Shown here piece after piece: positions 43,071-50,675 of a stretch of DNA of 64,000 nt. Position numbers and translations under genes: made by a program. The DNA is from Mycobacterium cookii. Its GTDB lineage: Bacteria; Actinomycetota; Actinomycetes; Mycobacteriales; Mycobacteriaceae. The stretch is taken from NCBI RefSeq assembly GCF_010727945.1, contig NZ_AP022569.1:2542001-2606000 (forward strand), written 5' to 3'. Below the pieces are notes generated by a model, which worked only from the letters and a program-made list of their open reading frames with translations, made no database searches and was not told the origin of the DNA. The number at the start of each line of letters is the position of its first letter. Position 1 is the first letter of the stretch.

Positions 43071-43078
43071 TATTATCG
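43062..43078. promoter_or_regulatory. Degenerate TGAGA-type operator (copy 4)
   Basis: CGAGAATGATATTATCG matches the 16257 copy at 12 of 17 positions and is itself a near-palindrome. It overlaps the stop of the upstream gene and precedes the 186-base AT-rich leader of the amidohydrolase operon. A TTGACA hexamer at 43117 and TATGAT-like sequence follow. Confidence 0.4.
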
Positions 43079-43256
43079 CCAGCGAAGAACAACGCTTACG
43101 GCGGCTACCGGCAATATTGACATCTATCAGGCCTTATGATTAATCGAAATGCTTACCGGAAACCCATTGAGTAACGCCCTAGGCAAATGTTAGTTTAGCT
43201 ATCGTATTGGGTCAGAAGGCCCGACACAGACGTCGGAGCCGCGAAGGGTGGTTTAG

Positions 43257-44348
43257 GTGATCGAGCACCCGGACGGGACGCGCACACCGCTGATCGACGC
43301 CAGCGTGCACATCTTCTTCTCGTCCAACAAGGAATTGCGCTCGGTTCTGCGCGAGCCGTTCAAGAGCCGGGGCTTCCCCGACTACGAGATGGACTGGTAC
43401 GGGGCGCCGGGCGGCGAATACGCGCCCAACACCGAGGGACCCGATCGCCAGTACCCGGGCTCTGACCCCGACATCGTCGGCAACGAACTGTTTTCGAAGC
43501 GCGGGGTGGATGTGGCCGTCCTGCATCCGATGGCGCGCGGCATCATGCCGGACCGGCATCTGGGCTCCGCGCTGCACGCCGCGCACAACGAGATGATGGT
43601 GTCGAAGTGGCTGGAGCACAGCCAGTTCGGCGACCGGTTCCGCGGCACGATTCGAGTGAACCCCGACGACATCGCCGGCGCGCTGAAGGAGATCGAAAAG
43701 TGGCGCGGCCACCCTCGGGTGGTGCAAATCGGTATCCCGCTGCAGTCCCGCGAGGTCTACGGCAAACCGCAGTTCTGGCCGCTCTGGGAAGCGGCGGCCG
43801 ATGCGTGCCTACCCGTCGCGGCGCACATCGAGGTCGGCTCGGGCATCGCCAATCCACCGACGCCGAACGGCAACACCCGCACCTACGAGCACTACGTCAG
43901 CTTCATGGCGCTGAACTACGTGTACCACCAGATGAACATGATCGCCGAGGGAGTCTTCGAGCGCTTTCCCGGCCTGAAATTCGTCTGGGGCGACGGCGCC
44001 GCCGATTTCATCACGCCGTTCATCTGGCGGATGGACACCTTCGGCCGGCCGCACCTCGAGCAGACTCCATGGGCGCCGCGGATTCCCAGCGACTACCTGC
44101 CCGGGCACGTGTACTTCGTCCAGGGCAGCCTCGACGGACCCGGCGACACCGATTTCGCCGGCGAATGGTTCGGATTCACCGGCAAGGACGACATGGTGAT
44201 GTTCGGCTCTAGCTACCCGCACTGGCAGTGCGGTGACATCAAGAAGTTGCCAAAGGCCCTTTCCACCGAGCAGCGCGACAAGGTGTGCTGGCGCAACGCC
44301 GCCGAGCTCTACGGCATAGACATCGCCGTCGGCTCAGGCGCACAGTAG
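43257..44348 (+). CDS. Amidohydrolase-family protein lacking the conserved catalytic Asp
   Basis: A 363-residue amidohydrolase 2 TIM barrel. It keeps the N-terminal PLIDASVHIFFSSN, AHIEVGSG in the middle and FVWGDGAADFI, but the C-terminal motif reads FGSSYPHWQCGD, with Ser where the family has the metal- and proton-handling Asp (compare GSDWPH at 15045 and SSDYPHW at 44379). The N-terminal motif also has only one histidine. It may be a non-catalytic partner or use another mechanism. GTG start after AAGGGTGG. It is the first gene of an operon with a second, intact amidohydrolase, a Rieske protein and an alpha/beta hydrolase. Confidence 0.85.
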   Translation: MIEHPDGTRTPLIDASVHIFFSSNKELRSVLREPFKSRGFPDYEMDWYGAPGGEYAPNTEGPDRQYPGSDPDIVGNELFSKRGVDVAVLHPMARGIMPDRHLGSALHAAHNEMMVSKWLEHSQFGDRFRGTIRVNPDDIAGALKEIEKWRGHPRVVQIGIPLQSREVYGKPQFWPLWEAAADACLPVAAHIEVGSGIANPPTPNGNTRTYEHYVSFMALNYVYHQMNMIAEGVFERFPGLKFVWGDGAADFITPFIWRMDTFGRPHLEQTPWAPRIPSDYLPGHVYFVQGSLDGPGDTDFAGEWFGFTGKDDMVMFGSSYPHWQCGDIKKLPKALSTEQRDKVCWRNAAELYGIDIAVGSGAQ

Positions 44349-44378
44349 AAGGAAATCAGGGAGAGCGAGGAGATCGAG

Positions 44379-45524
44379 ATGACGCTGACCCATTCGCAGG
44401 AGCGTGTTCCGGCCGCGGAGCGCATCGCCGTGCGGTGCGTCGACTCGGATGTCCACCCGGTGCCGCGGCGCGGCGAGCTGGTCCCGTACATCCCCGAACC
44501 GTGGCGCAGCAAGTACTTTCTGAGTCGCAATGTGGGCGACCAGATCTACTACGACGCCCCCGACTACGCGCACGCCTACGCGATGCGCACCGATGCCTTC
44601 CCGCCGGACGGCGAGTTCCCCGGCAGCGACCCGGACATGGCGTTCCGCCAGCTGATCATGGAAGCGGGTTCCGACATCGGCATTCTGGAACCCGGCGCCT
44701 ACCCGGCCCGGATGCCCGAGGCGCAGCACGCGATGGCCGCCGCACTGAATGAGTGGCAGGCCCACCACTGGCTCGACAGCCATAACAACTGGCACGAGCG
44801 GTGGCGCGGATCGATCTGCGCGGCGATCGAGGAGCCCGAAGAGTCGGCTCGCGAGATCGAGAAGTGGGCCGGGCACCCCTACATGGCGCAGATTCTGATC
44901 AAGGCCGAACCGAGGCCGTCATGGGGCCACCCGAAGTACGACCCGATCTGGTCCGCAGCCAGCAAGCACGACATGCCCGTGAGCTGCCACCTGTCCCGCA
45001 GCCAGTTCGACGAGCTGCCGGCCCCGCCGGTGGGATACCCCAGCTACAACCACGACTTCATGGTCACCTACTCGCTGCTGGCCGCCAACCAGGTGATGAG
45101 CCTGATCTTCGACGGTGTCTTCGACCGCTTCCCGACGTTGCGGATCGTGTTCGTCGAGCACGCGTTCACCTGGATCCTGCCGCTGATGTGGCGGATGGAC
45201 GCGATCTACGAAGCGCGCAAGTCGTGGGTCGACATCAAGCGCAAGCCGTCGGAATACGTCAAGGACCACATCAAATTCACCACGCAGCCGCTGGATTACC
45301 CGGAGGACAAGACCGAGCTGACCCGCACGCTGGAGTGGATGGAGTGCGAGAAGATCCTGCTGTTCTCCTCGGACTACCCGCACTGGACCTTCGACGACCC
45401 GCGCTGGTTGGTCAAGCACCTGCCCAAGCACGCCCGGGATGCGGTGATGTACAAGAACGGCATCGCGACCTACCACCTTCCCGAGACGGTTCCCGTCCTT
45501 GAGGGTCAAGTCCGGGTGCTCTGA
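44379..45524 (+). CDS. Amidohydrolase-family metal-dependent hydrolase/decarboxylase
   Basis: A 381-residue amidohydrolase 2 protein, a clear relative of the gene before it (shared HxxxMN and MWRMD segments). The N-terminus is RCVDSDVHPVPRRGEL, the mid-barrel histidine is in VSCHLSRSQF, and the C-terminal motif LFSSDYPHWTFDDPRW keeps the aspartate. ATG with GAGGAG upstream, 30 bases after the first copy. The two may form a heteromer in which only this subunit is catalytic. Likely reactions in the family are hydrolysis of C-C or C-N bonds or non-oxidative decarboxylation of CoA-derived intermediates. Confidence 0.87.
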   Translation: MTLTHSQERVPAAERIAVRCVDSDVHPVPRRGELVPYIPEPWRSKYFLSRNVGDQIYYDAPDYAHAYAMRTDAFPPDGEFPGSDPDMAFRQLIMEAGSDIGILEPGAYPARMPEAQHAMAAALNEWQAHHWLDSHNNWHERWRGSICAAIEEPEESAREIEKWAGHPYMAQILIKAEPRPSWGHPKYDPIWSAASKHDMPVSCHLSRSQFDELPAPPVGYPSYNHDFMVTYSLLAANQVMSLIFDGVFDRFPTLRIVFVEHAFTWILPLMWRMDAIYEARKSWVDIKRKPSEYVKDHIKFTTQPLDYPEDKTELTRTLEWMECEKILLFSSDYPHWTFDDPRWLVKHLPKHARDAVMYKNGIATYHLPETVPVLEGQVRVL

Positions 45525-45525
45525 G

Positions 45526-45939
45526 TTGCCTTCCGAAAACGCAGGGCCAGAGACCAAGCGGCCCGAGCCCCGACTTGCCCAGGGTCGCGAGCACGTTGTC
45601 GCCACCGTCGGCGAAATCCCGCCGGGCAAGCACAAAATGGTCCCGATCGGGCGGCACGGGGTCGGCGTCTACAACGTCAACGGCACCTTCTACGCCATCG
45701 CGAATTACTGCCCGCACCAAGGCGGTCCGCTGTGCTCGGGGCGTCCCCGGGGACGCACCATCGTGGACGAGACCGCGCCCGGTGATGCCGTGATGGTGCG
45801 CGATATGGAATACATCTACTGCCCTTGGCACCAATGGGGTTTCGAGCTGGCGACCGGCACGACCGCGGTCAAGCCGGAATGGAGCATCCGCACCTACCCG
45901 GTGCGAGTCGTCGGCGACGACGTCGTGGTGCAAGCCTGA
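45526..45939 (+). CDS. Rieske-type [2Fe-2S] protein
   Basis: A 137-residue protein with one Rieske domain: cluster ligands Cys62 and His64 (NYCPHQGG) and Cys99 and His102 (YCPWHQWGF). A short extra Cys follows the first motif (GGPLCSG), as in bacterial Rieske ferredoxins. It has no membrane anchor and no oxygenase catalytic domain, so it is an electron carrier or a chaperone-like partner in an oxygenase or hydrolase system. The best start is the TTG at 45526, one base after the stop of the amidohydrolase; an in-frame TTG at 45499 would overlap that gene. It is in the amidohydrolase-hydrolase operon. Confidence 0.82.
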   Translation: MPSENAGPETKRPEPRLAQGREHVVATVGEIPPGKHKMVPIGRHGVGVYNVNGTFYAIANYCPHQGGPLCSGRPRGRTIVDETAPGDAVMVRDMEYIYCPWHQWGFELATGTTAVKPEWSIRTYPVRVVGDDVVVQA

Positions 45940-45955
45940 CGTAGAAGGGATATCA

Positions 45956-46822
45956 GTGTCTTCTGTCGAGGTCAACGGTGGCAAGGTCGTTTACGAAATC
46001 CTCGGCGAGTCAGGCGATCTCATCGCCCTGACACCCGGTGGCCGGTTCAGCAAAGAGATCCCGGGTCTGCGCCCGCTGGCGGAGGCGCTCGCCGCCGGAG
46101 GCTACCGGGTGTTGATGTGGGACCGCCCCAACTGCGGCGCATCCGACGTGCAGTTCTACGGGCAGAGCGAATCGCACATGCGCGCCGAGACCCTGCACAA
46201 ACTCGTGACCGGGCTCGGCTTCGACCGGTGCATCCTTGCCGGCGGGTCCGGTGGCGCAAGGGATTCCATGCTCACCACGATGCTGTACCCCGAACTCGTG
46301 GAGAAGCTCGTGGTGTGGAACATCGTCGGCGGCATCTACGGCACGTTCGTCCTCGGGTCGTACTACATCGTCCCCAGCATTCTCGCGGTGCGCGGCACCG
46401 GAATGGACGGTGTGATCAAGGTTCCGGAATGGCGCGAGCGCATCGAGGAGAACCCCGACAACGAGAAACGGTTCCTCGACCTCGACTCCGATCAGTTCCT
46501 CAAATTGATGCTGCGGTGGCTCAACGCCTTCGTGTCCAAACCAGGACAGACGATTCCGGGTGTCGATGACGAGATGTTCGATCGAATTCAGGTTCCCACG
46601 TTGATCATTCGCGGTGGTGAGAACGACATGGATCACCCGAAGCGGACATCGCTGGAAGTCAGCTGCTTGATCAAGGGCTCAAAGCTGATCGACCCGCCGT
46701 GGCCGGAGGATGCGTGGGAGCGCGCATCCGAGGCACGCGCACGGGGCGAGGTCAAGCACTTCAATATGTTCGACACCTGGGTGCAGGCCGCCCCGGCCAT
46801 CCTGAAGTTCCTGAAATCGTGA
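45956..46822 (+). CDS. Alpha/beta hydrolase
   Basis: A 288-residue alpha/beta-hydrolase. The nucleophile elbow is GGSGG with Ser98, the oxyanion region is ALTPGGRFSKE, and the acid and histidine fall in the C-terminal half (RGGENDMDH is a typical Asp strand). Its active site resembles C-C bond hydrolases and esterases of the meta-cleavage type. GTG start with AAGGGAT upstream, 16 bases after the Rieske gene, in the same operon as the two amidohydrolases. It may hydrolyse a ring-cleavage or ester product of the pathway. It converges on a hypothetical gene. Confidence 0.85.
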   Translation: MSSVEVNGGKVVYEILGESGDLIALTPGGRFSKEIPGLRPLAEALAAGGYRVLMWDRPNCGASDVQFYGQSESHMRAETLHKLVTGLGFDRCILAGGSGGARDSMLTTMLYPELVEKLVVWNIVGGIYGTFVLGSYYIVPSILAVRGTGMDGVIKVPEWRERIEENPDNEKRFLDLDSDQFLKLMLRWLNAFVSKPGQTIPGVDDEMFDRIQVPTLIIRGGENDMDHPKRTSLEVSCLIKGSKLIDPPWPEDAWERASEARARGEVKHFNMFDTWVQAAPAILKFLKS

Positions 46823-46836
46823 TGTGCCGCAGCGCT

Positions 46837-47310
46837 TTACACCACGCGGAGGTGAACCTCGCAGTTCAGCGACGCCGCCAGCGCCGTGTATATCCGGCTC
46901 TCCGGAATGTGCTCGAGGTCGTCCTCACGCAACGTCACGTAGACAACGTCGAAACCCTCGTGGTCCGGCGTCCGTTCGATCTCGCCGGTGAGCCCGAACC
47001 CGGCCAGCACGCCGTGCGCATCGTCGTCGGTTCCCCGGCTGACGAAAGTGACCACGCCCGCAACCGGCGTGGTGGGAAAAGCTTTCGCGCACAGCTCGAT
47101 CGCCGTGTGCTTGGCCACGTCGACATCGGTGCAGGCGATCAACAGCTCGACCTCGCGACGGCCGGCGGGCATCGCTCCGAGGTCCTTCATGACGACGTCG
47201 ACGCCCACGTTGCCGGCACTGCCGAGGAGCACTGTCATGCACTCGGTTAGTTGTTCAGGCGCCAGCACGTTGTCGGGGTCGACATTGACGCGCACGACTG
47301 CGGTCCGCAT
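46837..47310 (-). CDS. Conserved hypothetical protein
   Basis: A 157-residue soluble protein with alternating strands and helices (TAVVRVNVDP, VELLIACTDVDVAKH, VAGVVTFVSRG, GFDVVYVTLREDD). It has no signal peptide, membrane segment or recognised motif; two cysteines (ECMTV, LIACTD) are not arranged as a metal site. It lies on the minus strand between the alpha/beta hydrolase (convergent) and the NuoF-like gene (divergent, 36 bases apart). A role in the local pathway is possible, but nothing in the sequence shows one. Confidence 0.65.
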   Translation of the reverse strand: MRTAVVRVNVDPDNVLAPEQLTECMTVLLGSAGNVGVDVVMKDLGAMPAGRREVELLIACTDVDVAKHTAIELCAKAFPTTPVAGVVTFVSRGTDDDAHGVLAGFGLTGEIERTPDHEGFDVVYVTLREDDLEHIPESRIYTALAASLNCEVHLRVV

Positions 47311-47346
47311 GTGCGCAAGCCTAACGGTGAGGTCGGGAGCGAAGTG

Positions 47347-48654
47347 ATGGAGACCAGCGCCGCACCGTCAATCACCATCGCCTCGTCGCCCGGCTTCACG
47401 CCCAGGCTGATCGGCGGTCAACCCGGGCCTGGCAGAGAAGATCTGACCGCGTACCGCGGACTCGGTGGCTACCAGCCTCTTGCCGGTGCGGACGAACTGC
47501 TCGGCGAGGTCGAATCCGCTGGGCTGCTGGGTCGCGGTGGGGCCGGTTTTCCGCTCGCAGTCAAGTTGCGGGCGGTGCGCGACAACGGTCGGCCTGCCGG
47601 TGGAGCCATCGTCGTGGCGAACGGCGAAGAGGGAGAACCGGCTTCGATCAAGGACCGGTGGCTGCTGCGGCACCGGCCGCATCTGATTCTCGACGGGCTG
47701 CGGCTTGCCACCGCGATGGTGAACGCCGACCGTGCCTACGTCTACGTGTCCGACCCCGATTCCACGTCCAGTGTCGAAGCCGCTCTGGCCGAGGTCGGGC
47801 CGGAAGTGTTCGGCGGCATCGCGGTTGAGGTGTGGAATGTCGAGCCCGGATACATCGCCGGCGAGGAAACCGCGGCGGTCCGCGCGATAAACGGCGGTCC
47901 GGTCAAACCCACCGACAAGCCGCCGCGGCCGTTCCAGGAGGGCGTCGGGGGCCTACCCACGCTGGTGAGCAATGTGGAGACGCTGGCCAACCTGCCATAC
48001 CTGCTGCGCCACGGGTCAGCCGATTACCGATCACTGGGCACGTCGCTGTCTCCCGGCAGCTTCCTGGTCACGCTCACCGGTGCCGGTCGGCCGCCAGCCC
48101 TCTACGAAGTACCGCACGGTCTGCCGTTCACCGAGCTGCTTGCCCTGCACGGTGTTTCACCGAACGAAGTCCGAGGTGCGCTGCTGGGCGGCTACTTCGC
48201 CGGCTTGCTCGACCGCCGCGTGCTGGATGCGACGCTGGACCACGAGACGCTACGCGGGCTCGGCTGCGGGTTGGGCAACGGCGCGATTGCCGTGATCACC
48301 GACGACTGCCCGGTCGCCGTCGCGGCTTCGGTGCTGGCGTATTTCGACCGCGAGAACGCCGGGCAGTGCGGCTCGTGTTTCAACGGGACGGCGGCGATGG
48401 CCGCGGTCGCCACCGCCCTGCGGGACGGCGTCGCCACCGATGAGGATGTCGCCCGGTTGCGCCGGTGGTCGGTGGTGCTTCGCGGACGTGGCGCCTGCGC
48501 GACGTTGGACGCCGCGACCAACGTCGCCGCGAGCCTGCTCGACAAGTTTGCCGATGAGGTCGGCAGCCATGTCGACAATGGTTGCCAGACATGCCAAGTC
48601 GGCGCTTTCGTCGCCGACCGACCCTACGAGGTGGAGGCGGTGAGCCACGCGTGA
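47347..48654 (+). CDS. NuoF-like FMN/NADH-binding electron-transfer protein
   Basis: A 435-residue homologue of the complex I 51-kDa subunit. The FMN/NADH-binding loop is LLGRGGAGFPLAVKLRAV, followed by VANGEEGEPASIKDRWLL and the GYIAGEETA motif. The SLBB domain and a C-terminal iron-sulfur region contain CGSCFNG and, further on, NGCQTCQ. The four-cysteine motif of NuoF (SCGxCxxCR) is altered, so the cluster may be missing or different. No other complex I subunit is near. Immediately downstream and overlapping by GTGA is a P450-type ferredoxin, so this is likely the NADH-to-ferredoxin reductase of the local P450s. The start at 47347 has GGGAG upstream. Confidence 0.82.
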   Translation: METSAAPSITIASSPGFTPRLIGGQPGPGREDLTAYRGLGGYQPLAGADELLGEVESAGLLGRGGAGFPLAVKLRAVRDNGRPAGGAIVVANGEEGEPASIKDRWLLRHRPHLILDGLRLATAMVNADRAYVYVSDPDSTSSVEAALAEVGPEVFGGIAVEVWNVEPGYIAGEETAAVRAINGGPVKPTDKPPRPFQEGVGGLPTLVSNVETLANLPYLLRHGSADYRSLGTSLSPGSFLVTLTGAGRPPALYEVPHGLPFTELLALHGVSPNEVRGALLGGYFAGLLDRRVLDATLDHETLRGLGCGLGNGAIAVITDDCPVAVAASVLAYFDRENAGQCGSCFNGTAAMAAVATALRDGVATDEDVARLRRWSVVLRGRGACATLDAATNVAASLLDKFADEVGSHVDNGCQTCQVGAFVADRPYEVEAVSHA

Positions 48655-48947
48655 GAATCCGTCTCGACCGCACGGTGTGCGACGGCTTCGGGGTATGCGC
48701 CAAGCACGCGCCGGAATACTTCTCGCTCGACGACTGGGGCTATGCGTCGCTGGAGGGCAGCGGCGACGTGGCCGAAGCTGACCGCGACGCGGTGATGCGG
48801 GCGTTGCTGGATTGCCCGGTGCACGCGATCACCGAGTGGGGTGAGCATCGCGGCGGTCCGCATCCGATGTCGGAGTGCACCGACGAGGATCCGGCCGAAC
48901 ATCTCAAAACCGAAGCGAACGAAGCCGAGTGGGGGTTCACCCGTTGA
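48651..48947 (+). CDS. Mono-cluster ferredoxin with C-terminal extension
   Basis: A 98-residue ferredoxin. Cluster residues are Cys10, Cys16 and Cys55 (CDGFGVC...CP), with Phe13 at the variable position. The last ~30 residues (GPHPMSECTDEDPAEHLKTEANEAEWGF) are an acidic extension not found in the other three ferredoxins of the window. GTG start overlapping the NuoF-like stop by 4 bases, and its own stop overlaps the next start. It should accept electrons from the NuoF-like flavoprotein and feed a P450 or other acceptor. Confidence 0.85.
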   Translation: MRIRLDRTVCDGFGVCAKHAPEYFSLDDWGYASLEGSGDVAEADRDAVMRALLDCPVHAITEWGEHRGGPHPMSECTDEDPAEHLKTEANEAEWGFTR

Positions 48948-50590
48948 CCGGGCGCCCGCTGCCGCTGATCACTCAAGACAACGAATTCTTCTGGACGTCA
49001 GGCGCGGACGGAAAGCTGCGCTTGCAGGAATGTGCGGATTGCACTGCCCTCATCCATCCACCCGCACCGGTGTGCCGGTACTGTCGCTCGCACAACCTGA
49101 CCGTTCGGGCGGTGTCAGGCCGGGCCACGCTGGCCGGCTTCACCGTCAACCATCGATTCAGTGTGCCCGGCTTGCCCGCTCCGTACGTCGTCGCCCAAGT
49201 CGCCCTCGCCGAAGACCCACGGGTGCGGCTGACCACCAACATCGTCGAATGTGACCCGGAGCAACTGGAATTGGGCCAACAGGTCGAGGTGGTCTTCGAG
49301 CAGCATGAGGACGTCTGGCTGCCGCTGTTTCGTCTCCTCGAGGATGCCGCCCCTGCCGCGCTGCCGATCGACGAGATCGCACCGGAACGCTTCGGCGAGT
49401 ACGTCCGGCCGATGCTCACGGCGGACAAGTTCGAAGACAAGGTGGCGCTCACCGGAATCGGCATGTCGGAGATCGGCCGACGGCTGATGGTTCCGCCGCT
49501 GTCGCTGACAGTTGTGGCCTGCGAGGCCGCCGTCGCCGACGCCGGGCTGACCCTCGACGACATCGACGGCTTGTCGACCTACCCCGGCGGCGGCAACCTC
49601 GGTGGCTTCGGCGAAGGCGGCGTCACCGCACTCGAAGCGGCGCTGGGCATTCGGCCGACATGGCACAACGGCGGGATCGAAACCTTCGGTCCCGGCGGAT
49701 CGGTGATCGCCGCGATGCTCGCCGTCGCCGGCGGGCTGGCCCGCCATGTGCTGTGCTTCCGGACGCTGTGGGAAGCCACCTTCAACGAGCAGATGAAACA
49801 GGGCAAAATTCCAGTGTCCGGGGGCCGTCGCGCCGACTGGCTGCTGCCGTTCGGTGCGACGTCGGCGGCACACACCTTGGCGCAGAACGCGCAGCGGCAC
49901 TTTCACCGCTATGGCACGACGAAAGAGACGCTGGGCTGGATCGCGCTGAACCAGCGCGCGAACGCCGAAATCAATCCCACCGCGGTGTACCGGTCACCGA
50001 TGACCATGGACGACTACCTCAACGCGCGTCCGATCACCACGCCGTTCGGGCTCTACGACTGCGACGTGCCGTGCGACGGCGCGATCGCGGTGATCGTGTC
50101 GGCCGTCGATGCCGCGCGCGACACCGCAAAACCGCCGGTGCTCGTCGACGCGGTCGGGACCCAGATCATCGAGCGAATCGATTGGGACCAAAGCACATTG
50201 ACCCACGAACCGCAGGTGCTCGGCCAAGCCGCGCACCTGTGGTCGCGCACCTCGCTCACACCGCAGGACGTCGACGTCGCCGAGTTGTACGACGGGTTCA
50301 CCATGAACTGCCTGTCCTGGATCGAAGCGCTGGGTTTCTGCGGGATCGGCGAGGCGAAGGAGTTTCTGGACGGCGGCAAGAACATCGCCCGCGACGGACA
50401 ACTCCCGCTGAACACCCATGGCGGGCAGCTGTCGCACGGTCGAACGCACGGCATGGGTCTGCTGCACGAGGCGATCACCCAGTTGCGCGGTGAAGCCGGT
50501 GAGCGACAAGTCGCCGGCGCCCGCGTCGGAGTGGTCAGCAGCGGCGGCCTGACGCCGAGCGGGGTGCTGCTGCTGCGAGCCGAGTCATGA
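48944..50590 (+). CDS. DUF35 (zinc ribbon/OB-fold) - thiolase-fold fusion
   Basis: A 548-residue two-domain protein. The N-terminal part (~1-130) is a DUF35 module: rubredoxin-like zinc ribbon (CADC...CRYC) followed by an OB-fold that binds acyl-CoA. The remainder (~155-545) is a thiolase-fold domain of the SCP-2/lipid-transfer group lacking the nucleophilic cysteine (FGPGGS in its place) and ending in NTHGGQLSHGRTHGMG. In sterol degradation DUF35 partners (ChsH2) and Ltp2 aldolases are separate subunits; here they are fused. A retro-aldol or hydratase-coupled cleavage is inferred. TTG at 48944 in TTGA overlap; a GTG at 48929 is an alternative. Confidence 0.85.
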   Translation: MTGRPLPLITQDNEFFWTSGADGKLRLQECADCTALIHPPAPVCRYCRSHNLTVRAVSGRATLAGFTVNHRFSVPGLPAPYVVAQVALAEDPRVRLTTNIVECDPEQLELGQQVEVVFEQHEDVWLPLFRLLEDAAPAALPIDEIAPERFGEYVRPMLTADKFEDKVALTGIGMSEIGRRLMVPPLSLTVVACEAAVADAGLTLDDIDGLSTYPGGGNLGGFGEGGVTALEAALGIRPTWHNGGIETFGPGGSVIAAMLAVAGGLARHVLCFRTLWEATFNEQMKQGKIPVSGGRRADWLLPFGATSAAHTLAQNAQRHFHRYGTTKETLGWIALNQRANAEINPTAVYRSPMTMDDYLNARPITTPFGLYDCDVPCDGAIAVIVSAVDAARDTAKPPVLVDAVGTQIIERIDWDQSTLTHEPQVLGQAAHLWSRTSLTPQDVDVAELYDGFTMNCLSWIEALGFCGIGEAKEFLDGGKNIARDGQLPLNTHGGQLSHGRTHGMGLLHEAITQLRGEAGERQVAGARVGVVSSGGLTPSGVLLLRAES

Positions 50591-50592
50591 TT

Positions 50593-50675
50593 CGGCCCGC
50601 GCCGACGACGATGCAGTGGGGGTGCCTCCAGCCGCGCAGCGGCGAGGGGGACGCAGCGATGCTGAGGAGCGGCGC
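50593..50675 (+). repeat. MIRU-like intergenic repeat
   Basis: The segment after the fusion gene's stop runs CCCGCGCCGACGACGATGCA, then a GC-rich insert with a GCCGC-GCA-GCGGC hairpin, then ACGCAGCGATGCTGAGGAG and CGGCGC up to the next ATG. The two flanks match, from memory, the mycobacterial interspersed repetitive unit consensus, with an internal insertion of about 30 bases. As in M. tuberculosis MIRUs it lies between two genes of an operon and supplies the Shine-Dalgarno (GAGGAG) of the next gene. Confidence 0.65.

Noticed and set aside
43117..43140. TTGACA with a TATGAT-like hexamer before the amidohydrolase operon
   Set aside because: The spacing (about 11-17 bases depending on the -10 chosen) is unclear, so it is mentioned as context but not listed as a promoter.
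43221..43237. CCGAC-N6-GTCGG hairpin before the gene at 43257
   Set aside because: Arms of only 5 bases in GC-rich DNA occur often by chance, and there is no U-tract or conserved partner.
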